Below are positions 52,690 to 60,796 of a DNA stretch of 64,000 bases, one piece after another; position 1 is the first letter of the stretch, and the number at the start of each line of letters is the position of its first letter. A program made the translations under genes and the position numbers. Source of the stretch: Pseudobdellovibrionaceae bacterium (GTDB lineage Bacteria; Bdellovibrionota; Bdellovibrionia; Bdellovibrionales; Bdellovibrionaceae); the NCBI GenBank assembly GCA_019637875.1, contig JAHBUW010000001.1, positions 248,001-312,000 of the forward strand. Reading direction: 5' to 3'. Under the pieces are notes generated by a model. The model saw only the letters and a list, made by a program, of their open reading frames with translations. It was not told where the DNA came from and made no database searches.

Positions 52690-52721
52690 TTCCCCGACCT
52701 TGCCCGTGCCGATGAGAAGTT

Positions 52722-53207
52722 ATGCTCCGGGCCCGGGTCATTCTCGTTTTTCTTTTGTCGCTCTTCTGCGCGAGCTTCGCCTTCGCGCAGGCGTACTGCG
52801 TGACGAAGTCGGGCGCGCGCCTGAAGAAGACCGCGAGCGCGAAAGCCGCCACCAGCTGGCGTGTCCCGCGCCACATGCCTTTGCAGGGCACGGGTAAACG
52901 CCAAGGCGCTTTCCTTGAAGTCAAAGACGTCGACGGGCAGACCCACTGGGTTTCCCGCAGCGAGGTCACGACCGCGAAAACCTGCGTCGTCGTCCGCGTG
53001 CAGCTTTCGCGTCTTCGCCAAGGCCCGGGGAAGAGCTTCCAGGCGTCTCAACTTGGACTTGCGGATCGCTATATGGCGTTTCTCGATCTCGGAGGGGAAG
53101 AGGGATGGACGCAGATCGAGGACGAAGATGGCGAGAAGGCCTGGATCTCGATCGATCACATCTGGAAACCCTTGCGTAAAACCCGCGTGAGCTTCGAGGG
53201 ATCCTAA
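52722..53207 (+). CDS. Secreted SH3-domain protein
   Basis: 161 residues. Signal peptide (1-22, AFAQ), then two bacterial SH3 (SH3b) repeats: CVTKSGARLKKTASAKA... WVSRSEV (23-85) and VVVRVQLSRLRQGPGKS...WTQIEDEDGEKAWI (87-150). Such domains bind peptidoglycan stems or partner proteins in the periplasm. The protein is nothing but signal plus SH3b, so a binding role is likely. Confidence 0.85.
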   Translation: MLRARVILVFLLSLFCASFAFAQAYCVTKSGARLKKTASAKAATSWRVPRHMPLQGTGKRQGAFLEVKDVDGQTHWVSRSEVTTAKTCVVVRVQLSRLRQGPGKSFQASQLGLADRYMAFLDLGGEEGWTQIEDEDGEKAWISIDHIWKPLRKTRVSFEGS

Positions 53208-53687
53208 ACTCGCCGCAAACCTCGACCTGCTTTCGTCCGGAAAAGGTCGAGGCCCTCGCGTCCGAACACAACGCGTTGTAAGCTGAAAGACAGAGAGAAA
53301 CAGAACCTGTTTTAGCCTGTCTCGGCCTTGAATCGCTTTAGGGACAAGCTTTTCTCAGTTTCTGCGCCACATCGTGAGCAGTCAGCGAAATCACCCAAGA
53401 AAACCTGGTTTAAGGTCCTGTAAGAATTGTGTTGTAAGTTCAGATCGATTGCTTTTATATAAGCCAGTTCCAAAATGGGTCCACGCGGAAATGAAGCTCC
53501 AACGGAAAGGGGCGAACGACCGCAAAGTGGCTCAGGGACTGAAGAAGCGGGCACCCGGGTCGCTTGAAAAATTGAGGGGGACTCAAGTTTTTCAGGGGGC
53601 TGCCGATAAGGGAAACCTTACGGGCCATGGTCCAGGTGTGCTTCACAAAAAGTAAAGAAACTGTGCATGGATCAAGGAGGGGAGTTT
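53208..53687 (+). other. 480-bp gap with promoter and structured leader
   Basis: No convincing gene. After ~220 unremarkable bases comes a promoter candidate (53432-53461), then a ~220-nt stretch able to form several hairpins: AAGCG...CGCTT (53544-53566), an imperfect 14-bp pairing of 53563-53576 with 53582-53595, and CCG-A-TAAGG-GAAA-CCTTA-CGG with a GNRA loop (about 53603-53623). GGA triplets recur. It may be a 5' leader or small RNA feeding into the DksA-like gene. A 93-codon frame from a GTG here lacks a ribosome site and is rejected. Confidence 0.55.
53432..53461 (+). promoter_or_regulatory. Sigma70-like promoter upstream of the DksA-like gene
   Basis: TTGTAA (53432-53437) and TATATA (53456-53461) are 18 bases apart. 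Transcription would begin near 53468, giving a leader of about 220 nt. Confidence 0.5.
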
Positions 53688-54059
53688 ATGCAACAGATAC
53701 CGGAAACGCTCATTAAAGAGTGCCGTACCAAATTGCTGACCGCAAAGATGGATCTGCTCAACCGCGTGAAGGAATCGCGCAGTGATCTCCATCAAGAAGA
53801 CAAAGGCGGCGACGAAGCTGACCAGACCGTCCGCGTTCTGGCTGAAGCGGAGTTTCTGTCGATGCACGAGCGCCTTCGTTTTCAGCTGACTGAAATCGAA
53901 GCAGCCCTCAGCCGCATTGAAAGCGGTGGTTTCGGAATCTGCGAAGAGACCGAAGAATACATCGAGCACGAACGTCTTCGTGCCATCCCCTGGACACGCT
54001 TGAGCATCGAGGGCGCGGAAATCCGCGAGTCGATGAACAAGAAGTACGCCCGCTCATAA
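53688..54059 (+). CDS. TraR/DksA-family protein without the zinc cysteines
   Basis: 123 residues. A helical hairpin (1-90) is followed by SGGFGICEETEEYIEHERLRAIPWTRL, the DksA-type finger region, but only one of the four zinc-binding cysteines remains. DksA-like proteins enter the RNA polymerase channel and adjust initiation with ppGpp. ATG 53688 is chosen because AAGGAGGGGAG lies just upstream; ATG 53667 would be too early. A long structured leader precedes it. Confidence 0.85.
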   Translation: MQQIPETLIKECRTKLLTAKMDLLNRVKESRSDLHQEDKGGDEADQTVRVLAEAEFLSMHERLRFQLTEIEAALSRIESGGFGICEETEEYIEHERLRAIPWTRLSIEGAEIRESMNKKYARS

Positions 54060-54072
54060 CCGATTCTTAGAA

Positions 54073-54113
54073 CAGCCCATGGGTTTCGTTTAAGCGCGAT
54101 GCGCCATGGGCTG
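54073..54113. repeat. 10-bp inverted repeat after the DksA-like gene
   Basis: CAGCCCATGG (54073-54082) pairs with CCATGGGCTG (54104-54113) across a 21-base loop. No T run follows. It is a terminator-like or regulatory hairpin between the DksA-like gene and the peptide-binding protein gene. Confidence 0.5.
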
Positions 54114-54185
54114 GAGTCCGCGCTCTAAGCCTTGATTCTTCAAAGCTAATGACCCAGATTGCACGCATCTTAAGGGAGGACCTTT

Positions 54186-55826
54186 ATGGTGCGCGCTACC
54201 GCGTTTCGGAAAACTGTTCTGTTCACGATTCTGGGTTTGATGGTCGCGGGATCCGCTGCTCAAGCCGCTGTCCCGAATGAGAAGGCCCCGGTGGGCGGCC
54301 AATTCACACGCAACCTCAAAGGCGAACCGCCGACGCTGCATCCGGTCATGTCGACCGATGTCTACGCGAGCGATGTCCAGAACTACGTCATGGACACTCT
54401 GGCTTCACGCGATCCCCAAACTTTCGAATACAAGCCCCGCATGGCTGAAAAGTGGGACGTTTCGAAGGACGGCAAGGTCTATACCTTCATACTCCGCAAA
54501 GATCTGACCTTCCATGACGGTAAGCCCGTCACCGCGGAAGACGTGAAGTTCTCGTTCGATGCGATCTTCGAAAAGGCTTACGGCGCGGCCGAGAAGCAAG
54601 TTTACTACGAAGGCATCGAAAAAGTGGAAGTCGTCGATGCGCAAACTGTGAAGTTCACTCTGAAGAACACGTACTTCCAAAACTTCATCGCGATGGCCGA
54701 GCTGACCATCCTCCCCAAACACGTTTACGGCGATGTCGACAAGTCGAAGAAAATGACTCGTGAACTCGTCGGTTCGGGCCCCTACCGCCTGGATCGTTTC
54801 GACCGCGGTCAGCGCATCGTCCTGAAGCGCTACGACAAATGGTACGGCTTCAACACTCCCGAGTGGAAAGGTTCGAACAACTTCGAAACCGTTGTTCTGC
54901 GCTTCGTGAAAGAAGATGCCGTTTCGCTGGAGATGGCGAAGAAGGGTGACCTCGATCTCGAACCCCTGACTCCCGAATTCTTCGAGAAAAAAGCGACGGG
55001 CGAGCCCTGGGGCAAGTCGGTCTTCAAGTTCAAAGTCGAAAACTCGGCGCCCAAAGGCTTCGGTTTCGTCGGCTGGAACCTGCGTAATCCTTTGTTCCAA
55101 GATAAAAACACTCGCGTCGCCTTGGCTCACCTGATGAACCGCGACGAGATGAACAAGAAATTCCGCTACGGTTACTCGCTCCCCGCAACGGGCCCCGTGT
55201 ACCAGCAGTCGGAGTACGCTTCGCCCAAAACGAAAGCGATCCCCTTCGACGTGAAGAAGGCGCAAGAGCTGCTCGCGAAAGCGGGTTGGAAAGATTCGAA
55301 CAAAGACGGCATCTTGGACAAGACCGTCGACGGCAAAGTGCAGAACTTCCGGTTCTCGCTGATCCACGCCAACAAAGATGCCGAGAAGTATTGGACTCTC
55401 TACAAAGAGGACATGAAAAAAGCCGGCGTCGACATGGAGATCAAGTATCTCGAGTGGAACTCGTTCTTGAAGATGCTGGATGACGGTAACTTCGAAGCGG
55501 TGGCCCTGGCTTGGTCGGGTTCGGCGGACTGGGATCCCAAGCAGATCTGGCACTCGGCCAGCGCGGTTCCCGGCGGATCGAACTTCATCTATTACAAAAA
55601 TCCGAAAGTCGATGAGCTGATCGACAAAGCTCGTATGGAGCCGGACAAGAAAAAGCGCATCGGAATGCTCCGTAACGTCTACGAGATGATCGCGGACGAC
55701 GCTCCCTACGCGTTCCTGTTCAACGACAAATTCGCGTTCTATGCGAACTCGAACAAAGTTGAAAAACCGGGTGATACCTTCAAGTACGAAGTCGGCCACT
55801 CGTACTGGTGGACCAAGCAGAAGTAA
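54186..55826 (+). CDS. Peptide-binding periplasmic protein (SBP family 5)
   Basis: 546 residues. Signal peptide (1-27, AQAA), then the large three-lobed oligopeptide-binding fold: GEPPTLHPVM, the repeat-type core DLTFHDGKPVTAEDVKFSFDA, and GSGPYRLDRFDRGQRIVLKRYDKWYG. It binds peptides for the Yej-type permeases downstream. GGGAGG lies before the ATG. A stem-loop follows the gene and may let it be made in excess over the permeases. Confidence 0.92.
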   Translation: MVRATAFRKTVLFTILGLMVAGSAAQAAVPNEKAPVGGQFTRNLKGEPPTLHPVMSTDVYASDVQNYVMDTLASRDPQTFEYKPRMAEKWDVSKDGKVYTFILRKDLTFHDGKPVTAEDVKFSFDAIFEKAYGAAEKQVYYEGIEKVEVVDAQTVKFTLKNTYFQNFIAMAELTILPKHVYGDVDKSKKMTRELVGSGPYRLDRFDRGQRIVLKRYDKWYGFNTPEWKGSNNFETVVLRFVKEDAVSLEMAKKGDLDLEPLTPEFFEKKATGEPWGKSVFKFKVENSAPKGFGFVGWNLRNPLFQDKNTRVALAHLMNRDEMNKKFRYGYSLPATGPVYQQSEYASPKTKAIPFDVKKAQELLAKAGWKDSNKDGILDKTVDGKVQNFRFSLIHANKDAEKYWTLYKEDMKKAGVDMEIKYLEWNSFLKMLDDGNFEAVALAWSGSADWDPKQIWHSASAVPGGSNFIYYKNPKVDELIDKARMEPDKKKRIGMLRNVYEMIADDAPYAFLFNDKFAFYANSNKVEKPGDTFKYEVGHSYWWTKQK

Positions 55827-55839
55827 GCTGTTCTTTTCG

Positions 55840-55864
55840 CGCGGGGTTTAGGTTGAACCCCGCG
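55840..55864 (+). terminator. Intercistronic stem-loop after the binding-protein gene
   Basis: CGCGGGGTT (55840-55848) pairs with AACCCCGCG (55856-55864). A modest T-rich stretch (GTCCGTTCTT) follows. Such hairpins often give partial termination or 3' protection so that the binding protein outnumbers the permeases. Confidence 0.6.
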
Positions 55865-55951
55865 TCCGTTCTTGGGCAGGGACTGCCGCTCTGTTTTGGG
55901 GTTCGTCGATCGCGAAGCGGTGACGTGACTTGGGTTTAGGGGTTCTCCAGT

Positions 55952-56971
55952 TTGAAAACATTCATTCTGCGTCGATTGCTTTTGATGATTCCGACGTTTT
56001 TCGGGATCACGCTGATTTCCTTCTTCATTCTGAATCTGGCGCCAGGTTCGCCGATTGAGCAGAAGATCCAGGCCATGCGCTTTGGCGGTGGTGAAGGCGC
56101 GTCCAATACGCGCGGGAACGTCGGCCTCAATCAAGAGGTCATCGAAGATCTGAAGCGGCACTACGGATTCGATAAACCCGTTTACGTTCGTTACGGCATC
56201 TGGCTCAAAAACCTTTCGAAACTCGATTTCGGCAACAGCTTCACTTACGAAGAGCCCGTGATCGACGTCATCGTCAGTAAGTTTCCGGTCTCGCTACAGT
56301 TCGGGATCGCGACGTTTTTTCTGACCTATTTGATTTGTATTCCCCTAGGGGTCGCCCGAGCGGTGAAGGCGGGGACGGCCTTCGACTTCGGCTCCAGTTT
56401 CGTCCTGACGGTCCTTTACGCGGTCCCTTCGCTCGTGTTGTCGATCATGTTGATCGTCTTCTTCGGGGGCGGAAGTTACTACGACTGGTTCCCCATCGGG
56501 GGGCTGTTCTCGGATAACTATTTCGACATGACCTTGAGCGAGAAAATTTACGACCGCTTTATTCACATGGTGTTGCCGCTGACCTGCTATCTGGCGGGGG
56601 GATTCACCGTGCTGACGCAGCTCATGCGCAACTCGATGTTGGATGTCATGAGCATGGATTATATCCGTTTCGCGCGCTCGAAAGGCCTGCGCGAGAAAAA
56701 GGTTCTTTTCAAACACGCCTTGCGCAACGCTTTGATCCCGATCGCGACGGGAATGGGCGGTTTCTTGGGCGTCTTTTTGACCGGCTCGTTCATTTTGGAG
56801 AACGTCTTCCAATTGGACGGAATCGGTCGCTTGTCTTACACCTCGCTGCTCGCGCGCGATTACAACGTCATCATGGCGATCATCTTTTTGTCGTCCGTGA
56901 CCCTGATGTTGGGCCGTCTGTTGAGCGATCTGATCTACGTGCTGGTTGACCCGAGGATTGATTTCAAATGA
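55952..56971 (+). CDS. yejB: Peptide ABC transporter permease, YejB type
   Basis: 339 residues, with six predicted membrane helices (first at ~5-27). It follows E. coli YejB almost motif by motif: QAMRFGGGEG, VFFGGGSYYDWFPIGGL, the EAA loop ARSKGLREKKVLFKHALRN and the end LVDPRIDFK. Yej transporters import peptides and microcin C-like compounds. Start TTG 55952 with TAGGGG about ten bases upstream. It overlaps yejE by ATGA. Confidence 0.93.
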   Translation: MKTFILRRLLLMIPTFFGITLISFFILNLAPGSPIEQKIQAMRFGGGEGASNTRGNVGLNQEVIEDLKRHYGFDKPVYVRYGIWLKNLSKLDFGNSFTYEEPVIDVIVSKFPVSLQFGIATFFLTYLICIPLGVARAVKAGTAFDFGSSFVLTVLYAVPSLVLSIMLIVFFGGGSYYDWFPIGGLFSDNYFDMTLSEKIYDRFIHMVLPLTCYLAGGFTVLTQLMRNSMLDVMSMDYIRFARSKGLREKKVLFKHALRNALIPIATGMGGFLGVFLTGSFILENVFQLDGIGRLSYTSLLARDYNVIMAIIFLSSVTLMLGRLLSDLIYVLVDPRIDFK

Positions 56972-58083
56972 TCGAGAAGCTGATTCGCAACGATTTGAGT
57001 TTGAAGCGTTGGCGCCGGTTCAAGAACAGCACCTCGGCCGTGATTTCGGTTTGGGTTCTGCTCTTGATCACCTTCTTCAGTTTCACGGCCGAGTTCTGGG
57101 CGAACAATCGTCCGATCGTGATGAAATACCACGGGTCGCTCTATTTCCCCGTTCTGAAGGATTACCACCCCACGGTCTTCGGAATCGACGGTTCGTTCCG
57201 CACGGATTACCGAGCGTTGGAGTTCGGCGAAAACGACTGGGCCGCATGGCCGATCGTGCAGTGGGACGCCTACGAGTCGAATTCCCACGTGGACAATTAT
57301 CCTTCACCGCCGACCTCGACCAACTGGTTCGGGACGGACGATCGCGGTCGGGACGTGTTCTCGCGTCTGCTTTACGGCTTCCGTTACTCGCTGGGCTTCG
57401 CCCTGGGCGTGTGGTTTCTGTCGTACGTGGTCGGCGTGATCGCCGGCGCGGTTTCGGGCTTCTACGGTGGCAAACACGACATCGTGTTCAGCCGCGTGGT
57501 TGAGGTTATCGAGACGACTCCCGTTCTGCTTTTGCTGATCACCTTGATCTCCATCTTTTCACCGAGTTTGGGTTTGCTGATCGGGTTTACGGTCTTCTTC
57601 GACTGGACGGGGATCTTCCACCAGATGCGGGGGCAGTTCCTGCAGCTGCGCCGTCGTGATTTCGTCGAGGCCGCGCGCGCTTTGGGTGCGACCGATCGTC
57701 AGATCATCTTCAAACATATCTTGCCGAACGGACTGACGCCCATCGTGACGTTCTCGCCGTTCATCATCGCGGCGAACATCTACTCGCTGGCGATCCTCGA
57801 CTTCCTGGGCTTCGGGCTGCAAGCGCCGACGCCCAGCTGGGGTGAGCTGATGGCGCAGGCGCAGAAGTACTTCACCGTCGCCGAGTGGCTGGTGTGGGCT
57901 CCTTGCGGCGCCTTGGTCATCACGATGACGGCGTTGATCCTGATCGGTCAGGCGATCCGTGATGCTTACGATTCGCGGACTTACATCGGTAAAATCAAAA
58001 TTCCGAAACCCGCGGTTCAGCAGAAGACCGTGACAGCGGCGGGGGCCGGTCCCTCGGCACCGGCGGCGGGTCGGGACGCGTAG
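56968..58083 (+). CDS. yejE: Peptide ABC transporter permease, YejE type
   Basis: 371 residues. N-terminal helix at ~20-42, then a periplasmic part with NRPIVMKYHGSLYFPVLK and PSPPTSTNWFGTDDRGRDVFSR as in YejE, then the permease helices with the EAA loop EAARALGATDRQIIFKHILPNG and LDFLGFGLQAPTPSWGEL. A Pro/Ala/Gly-rich tail of ~25 residues ends it. The expected ATPase yejF is not next; a 14-bp tandem repeat and a serine hydrolase gene follow instead. Confidence 0.93.
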   Translation: MIEKLIRNDLSLKRWRRFKNSTSAVISVWVLLLITFFSFTAEFWANNRPIVMKYHGSLYFPVLKDYHPTVFGIDGSFRTDYRALEFGENDWAAWPIVQWDAYESNSHVDNYPSPPTSTNWFGTDDRGRDVFSRLLYGFRYSLGFALGVWFLSYVVGVIAGAVSGFYGGKHDIVFSRVVEVIETTPVLLLLITLISIFSPSLGLLIGFTVFFDWTGIFHQMRGQFLQLRRRDFVEAARALGATDRQIIFKHILPNGLTPIVTFSPFIIAANIYSLAILDFLGFGLQAPTPSWGELMAQAQKYFTVAEWLVWAPCGALVITMTALILIGQAIRDAYDSRTYIGKIKIPKPAVQQKTVTAAGAGPSAPAAGRDA

Positions 58084-58141
58084 TCGGGGACGCGCAGTCT
58101 GGGACGCGCAGTCTGGGACGCGCAGTCTGGGACGCCTAGTC
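58082..58141. repeat. 14-bp tandem repeat, about four copies
   Basis: AGTCTGGGACGCGC repeats with period 14 starting in the yejE stop codon; the first and last copies are slightly altered (the last ends GACGCCTAGTCC). The array ends ~30 bases before the next ATG. Confidence 0.9.
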
Positions 58142-58173
58142 CACCGCTCTATGATTTAGGGGAGGAACTCTCG

Positions 58174-59784
58174 ATGACATCGAAAAAACTCCAACTGAAA
58201 AAAACCTCGGGCTTCGCGGGTCGCGGAGCCTTCGCACGGGGCTTGGTGTTGGGGCTTGCGCTGCTTGTGGGGGCCGGAGCTTCGGCGAACGACCTCGTGG
58301 CGGAGCGCGCGCTTCATCAGCTCCAGACGCTCAATACGAATCAGTTCTTGAACGAGAAGCCGCCCTTTCAGGCGGATGCCGATGCTTTGTCGTCGTGGAA
58401 ACCCGAATTTGAACAGTATCTGCAAGGCGTGATGAATGAATACCGCCTGCCGAATATCGCGGTTCAGCTGATCGACCGTCAGGGCGCCATCTGGCAAATC
58501 ACTCTCGGTCATCGTGACGTCGTGAAAAAGCTCCCGATCACTTCGAAGACTTTGTACGCCATCGGTTCGACATCGAAGGCGTTCACGGGCGTGCTGGCCA
58601 TGCAGCTTCAAGAGCAGGGCCGTCTCCATATCGACGATGTCGTACAAAAGTATCGCCCGGATTTCGCGGTCTCGGACGTACGCTATTCATCGCATATCAC
58701 CTTGCGGGATCTGATGACCCACCAAACGGGTGTGGGCCGTCACGACTTGGCTTGGTACCACCGCGCCGGCGAAACGCGGGAGTCGCTGTTTGCGAAGATC
58801 CCCTCGCTCGAGATGGGCGCGGCGCCGCGGACGGAATTCATTTATAACAACTGGATGTGGACGACCGCGGGCCTCGTCACCGAAAAAGTGACGGGCGAGT
58901 CCTGGGAACAGCTCATGCGCACGCGTCTTTTTATCCCGCTCCGGATGCATTCGACCGTCATGTCGGTCGCCGACGTGCGCCGCTTCGGCGATTACGCGCT
59001 TCCTTACGAGGTCGGAAGCCTCGGCGTGAACGCGGTGCCGTTCTACGACATCGCGCCGATGAATCCCGCCGGCGGAATTTTTTCGAATCTCGACGACATG
59101 GCCCAGTGGGTGCGTTTCCACCTGAGCGGCGGCTCGCTGCACGGGCAGATGATCTTGTCGCCGGAGGGTCTGCGTGAATCGCATCGTGGAACCGCGGTGA
59201 TGGGTGGGCCGAACACCTATGCGCTCGGTTGGGGCTCGACGGATTTCGGCGGCGATCAGCTGCTGACTCACGACGGAGGGATCGACGGTTTCGCGGCGAA
59301 CGTGTCGTTGATGCCTTCGAAAGGTTTGGGCGTCGTCGTTTTGATGAATGCCTCGATCGTGCAACCCCAGGCGGTCGCGCTACGGATCTGGCAACATATC
59401 CAGAATATGCCGCTCAAAGATTTCGTCCGCGACACCGCGAAGATGGCGGAAGAGCAGTTCGAAAAGGCCGTGGATCTTTATCCGGATCCGCCCCAAGTCG
59501 CTTTGACGTCGGAGATCACTGAGTATCTGGGGTCGTTCTGTCATCCCGCCTATCCGGCGGCGACGGTTCAACGTGGACCGAAGACGGACGAGCTGATGCT
59601 GACTTTGTCGGTGCTGCGTTCGACGATCTACCCCGTGGGGGCGGACCGCTTCTCGGTGCGCGGTCAGTACAATGACGGCAAGATCGTCGCGTTCGAGCGC
59701 GATGCCAAAGGAGCCGTTACGGAACTGCACTGGAAAATCGAATCCAGCGTGAAGAAACCCTTGGTTTTCAAGCGCTGTCCGTAG
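58174..59784 (+). CDS. Secreted serine hydrolase (class C beta-lactamase-like)
   Basis: 536 residues. Signal peptide (~20-40, ASAND) after a basic stretch. The catalytic domain has IGSTSKAF (SxxK), YNNWM (YxN) and THDGG (HxG in place of KTG), the set used by penicillin-binding-like esterases and D-aminopeptidases. A C-terminal ~110-residue beta domain follows, as in many such hydrolases. Substrate unknown. GGGGAGG precedes the ATG. Confidence 0.9.
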   Translation: MTSKKLQLKKTSGFAGRGAFARGLVLGLALLVGAGASANDLVAERALHQLQTLNTNQFLNEKPPFQADADALSSWKPEFEQYLQGVMNEYRLPNIAVQLIDRQGAIWQITLGHRDVVKKLPITSKTLYAIGSTSKAFTGVLAMQLQEQGRLHIDDVVQKYRPDFAVSDVRYSSHITLRDLMTHQTGVGRHDLAWYHRAGETRESLFAKIPSLEMGAAPRTEFIYNNWMWTTAGLVTEKVTGESWEQLMRTRLFIPLRMHSTVMSVADVRRFGDYALPYEVGSLGVNAVPFYDIAPMNPAGGIFSNLDDMAQWVRFHLSGGSLHGQMILSPEGLRESHRGTAVMGGPNTYALGWGSTDFGGDQLLTHDGGIDGFAANVSLMPSKGLGVVVLMNASIVQPQAVALRIWQHIQNMPLKDFVRDTAKMAEEQFEKAVDLYPDPPQVALTSEITEYLGSFCHPAYPAATVQRGPKTDELMLTLSVLRSTIYPVGADRFSVRGQYNDGKIVAFERDAKGAVTELHWKIESSVKKPLVFKRCP

Positions 59785-59801
59785 TCTTTAGCAGTCTGAC
59801 G

Positions 59802-60314
59802 ATGAGATTTCTACGCGCGGTTTGTTTTTTGACGGCGGTTTTCATTTTCCCTCTCGCGGGGGCCGAGTCCCCGTCGGGAGACCTCGGCTATATGTTGAGC
59901 CCCGAGGCGAAGTCCTTCACGAAAGAAAGCATCGTCGAGATCCAAGGTATCACTTACCGTCGAGTCGACTACCGGAATTCCACTTACTTCTTTCAGCTGA
60001 TGGGAGCCCAAGGCTCGGCGGAAGATTTGAAGATCTTGTGCGAAAATCCGGACCCGGCGGCGACCGCGCTCGTGCGTGTGGGGGTCAGGGTGATGGAGCG
60101 GACCCATGCCTTCGTCGAAGGACTCCAGATGGTTTGTAAGAACGCGCGCGGCGGTCGGATGACGACCGCGTCGGATGTGCGATTGAGCTTGATGCCCGCG
60201 CTCGCCGTGGGCTTTACCCTGGATGATGGCGTCGGGAAGTCGATCGCGCCGGGCCTTAAGAACAAGCGACTGATCGTTTGGCCTTATTTCGGCTTCGCGG
60301 CGGAAACGCCGTAG
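59802..60314 (+). CDS. Secreted hypothetical protein
   Basis: 170 residues. Signal peptide (1-21, AGAE). The mature protein has two cysteines (LCENP, VCKNA) and a run of beta strands. No family recognised. It starts 17 bases after the serine hydrolase and may be co-transcribed with it. Confidence 0.7.
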   Translation: MRFLRAVCFLTAVFIFPLAGAESPSGDLGYMLSPEAKSFTKESIVEIQGITYRRVDYRNSTYFFQLMGAQGSAEDLKILCENPDPAATALVRVGVRVMERTHAFVEGLQMVCKNARGGRMTTASDVRLSLMPALAVGFTLDDGVGKSIAPGLKNKRLIVWPYFGFAAETP

Positions 60315-60339
60315 TTCGCCTTCGGTTCTGGTTTATTGG

Positions 60340-60354
60340 CGAGCCTTCGGCTCG
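60340..60354. terminator. Bidirectional hairpin between convergent genes
   Basis: CGAGCC/GGCTCG around TTC forms a short stem in the 43-bp gap between two convergent genes; related CGCCTTCGG sequences repeat on both sides. T tracts are weak. Confidence 0.4.
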
Positions 60355-60357
60355 GGC

Positions 60358-60783
60358 TTATTGACCCGCCTTCGGCTTTTCCTCGATCACGCGACCGTCG
60401 CGGAAGTACCAGACGCCGCCTTGTTTGCGGAATTTCGAGATTTCGTGATGGACGTGTTCGACGGGGGCGCCGCCGGGTTCGGTCGGCATTTTGAAGCGGG
60501 CCTTGAATTCCACGCTGCCTTTGTTGCCTTCGTCGGTGGCTTTGATGATCTCAAGACCGGTGAATTCGGCGTTGTTCGCCCATTCTTCGGTCGATTTGGG
60601 ATCCCAGTCGTGGCGAGCCTGGGGATCCAGGCTCTCGTAAAGATAATCGATGTCTTTGTGAACGAAGGCCGAGTAGCGCGAGCGCATGAGGGTTTCCGGG
60701 CTGTCCGCCGTCGCGTCACCCTTCATGAGGGGTTCGCAACAGTCTTTGAAGGACTTGGCTCGGCCGCAGCTGCATGTGCTCAT
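60358..60783 (-). CDS. YchJ-like SEC-C motif protein
   Basis: 141 residues. It starts CSCGRAKSFKDCCEPL, a SEC-C zinc motif, followed by the YchJ-family NTF2-like domain with LMRSRYSAFVHKDIDYLYESL and HDWDP. Function in bacteria is unknown; zinc binding is likely. ATG 60783 is preceded by GGGAGAG; a longer frame to 60831 overlaps speA and is not used. Confidence 0.9.
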   Translation of the reverse strand: MSTCSCGRAKSFKDCCEPLMKGDATADSPETLMRSRYSAFVHKDIDYLYESLDPQARHDWDPKSTEEWANNAEFTGLEIIKATDEGNKGSVEFKARFKMPTEPGGAPVEHVHHEISKFRKQGGVWYFRDGRVIEEKPKAGQ

Positions 60784-60796
60784 CGTGACTCTCCCT

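Noticed and set aside
53374-53655. 93-codon frame in the gap before the DksA-like gene
   Set aside because: GTG start without ribosome site; it would cross the promoter candidate and the hairpins; no protein likeness.
53460-53660. c-di-GMP (GEMM) riboswitch in the DksA leader
   Set aside because: A CCGCAAAG segment and a GAAA-loop hairpin recall GEMM, but they are in the wrong order and the receptor sequences are missing.
54405-55799. 464-codon minus-strand frame opposite the peptide-binding protein
   Set aside because: Antisense shadow; composition follows the complement of the plus-strand codons and no known protein is recognisable.
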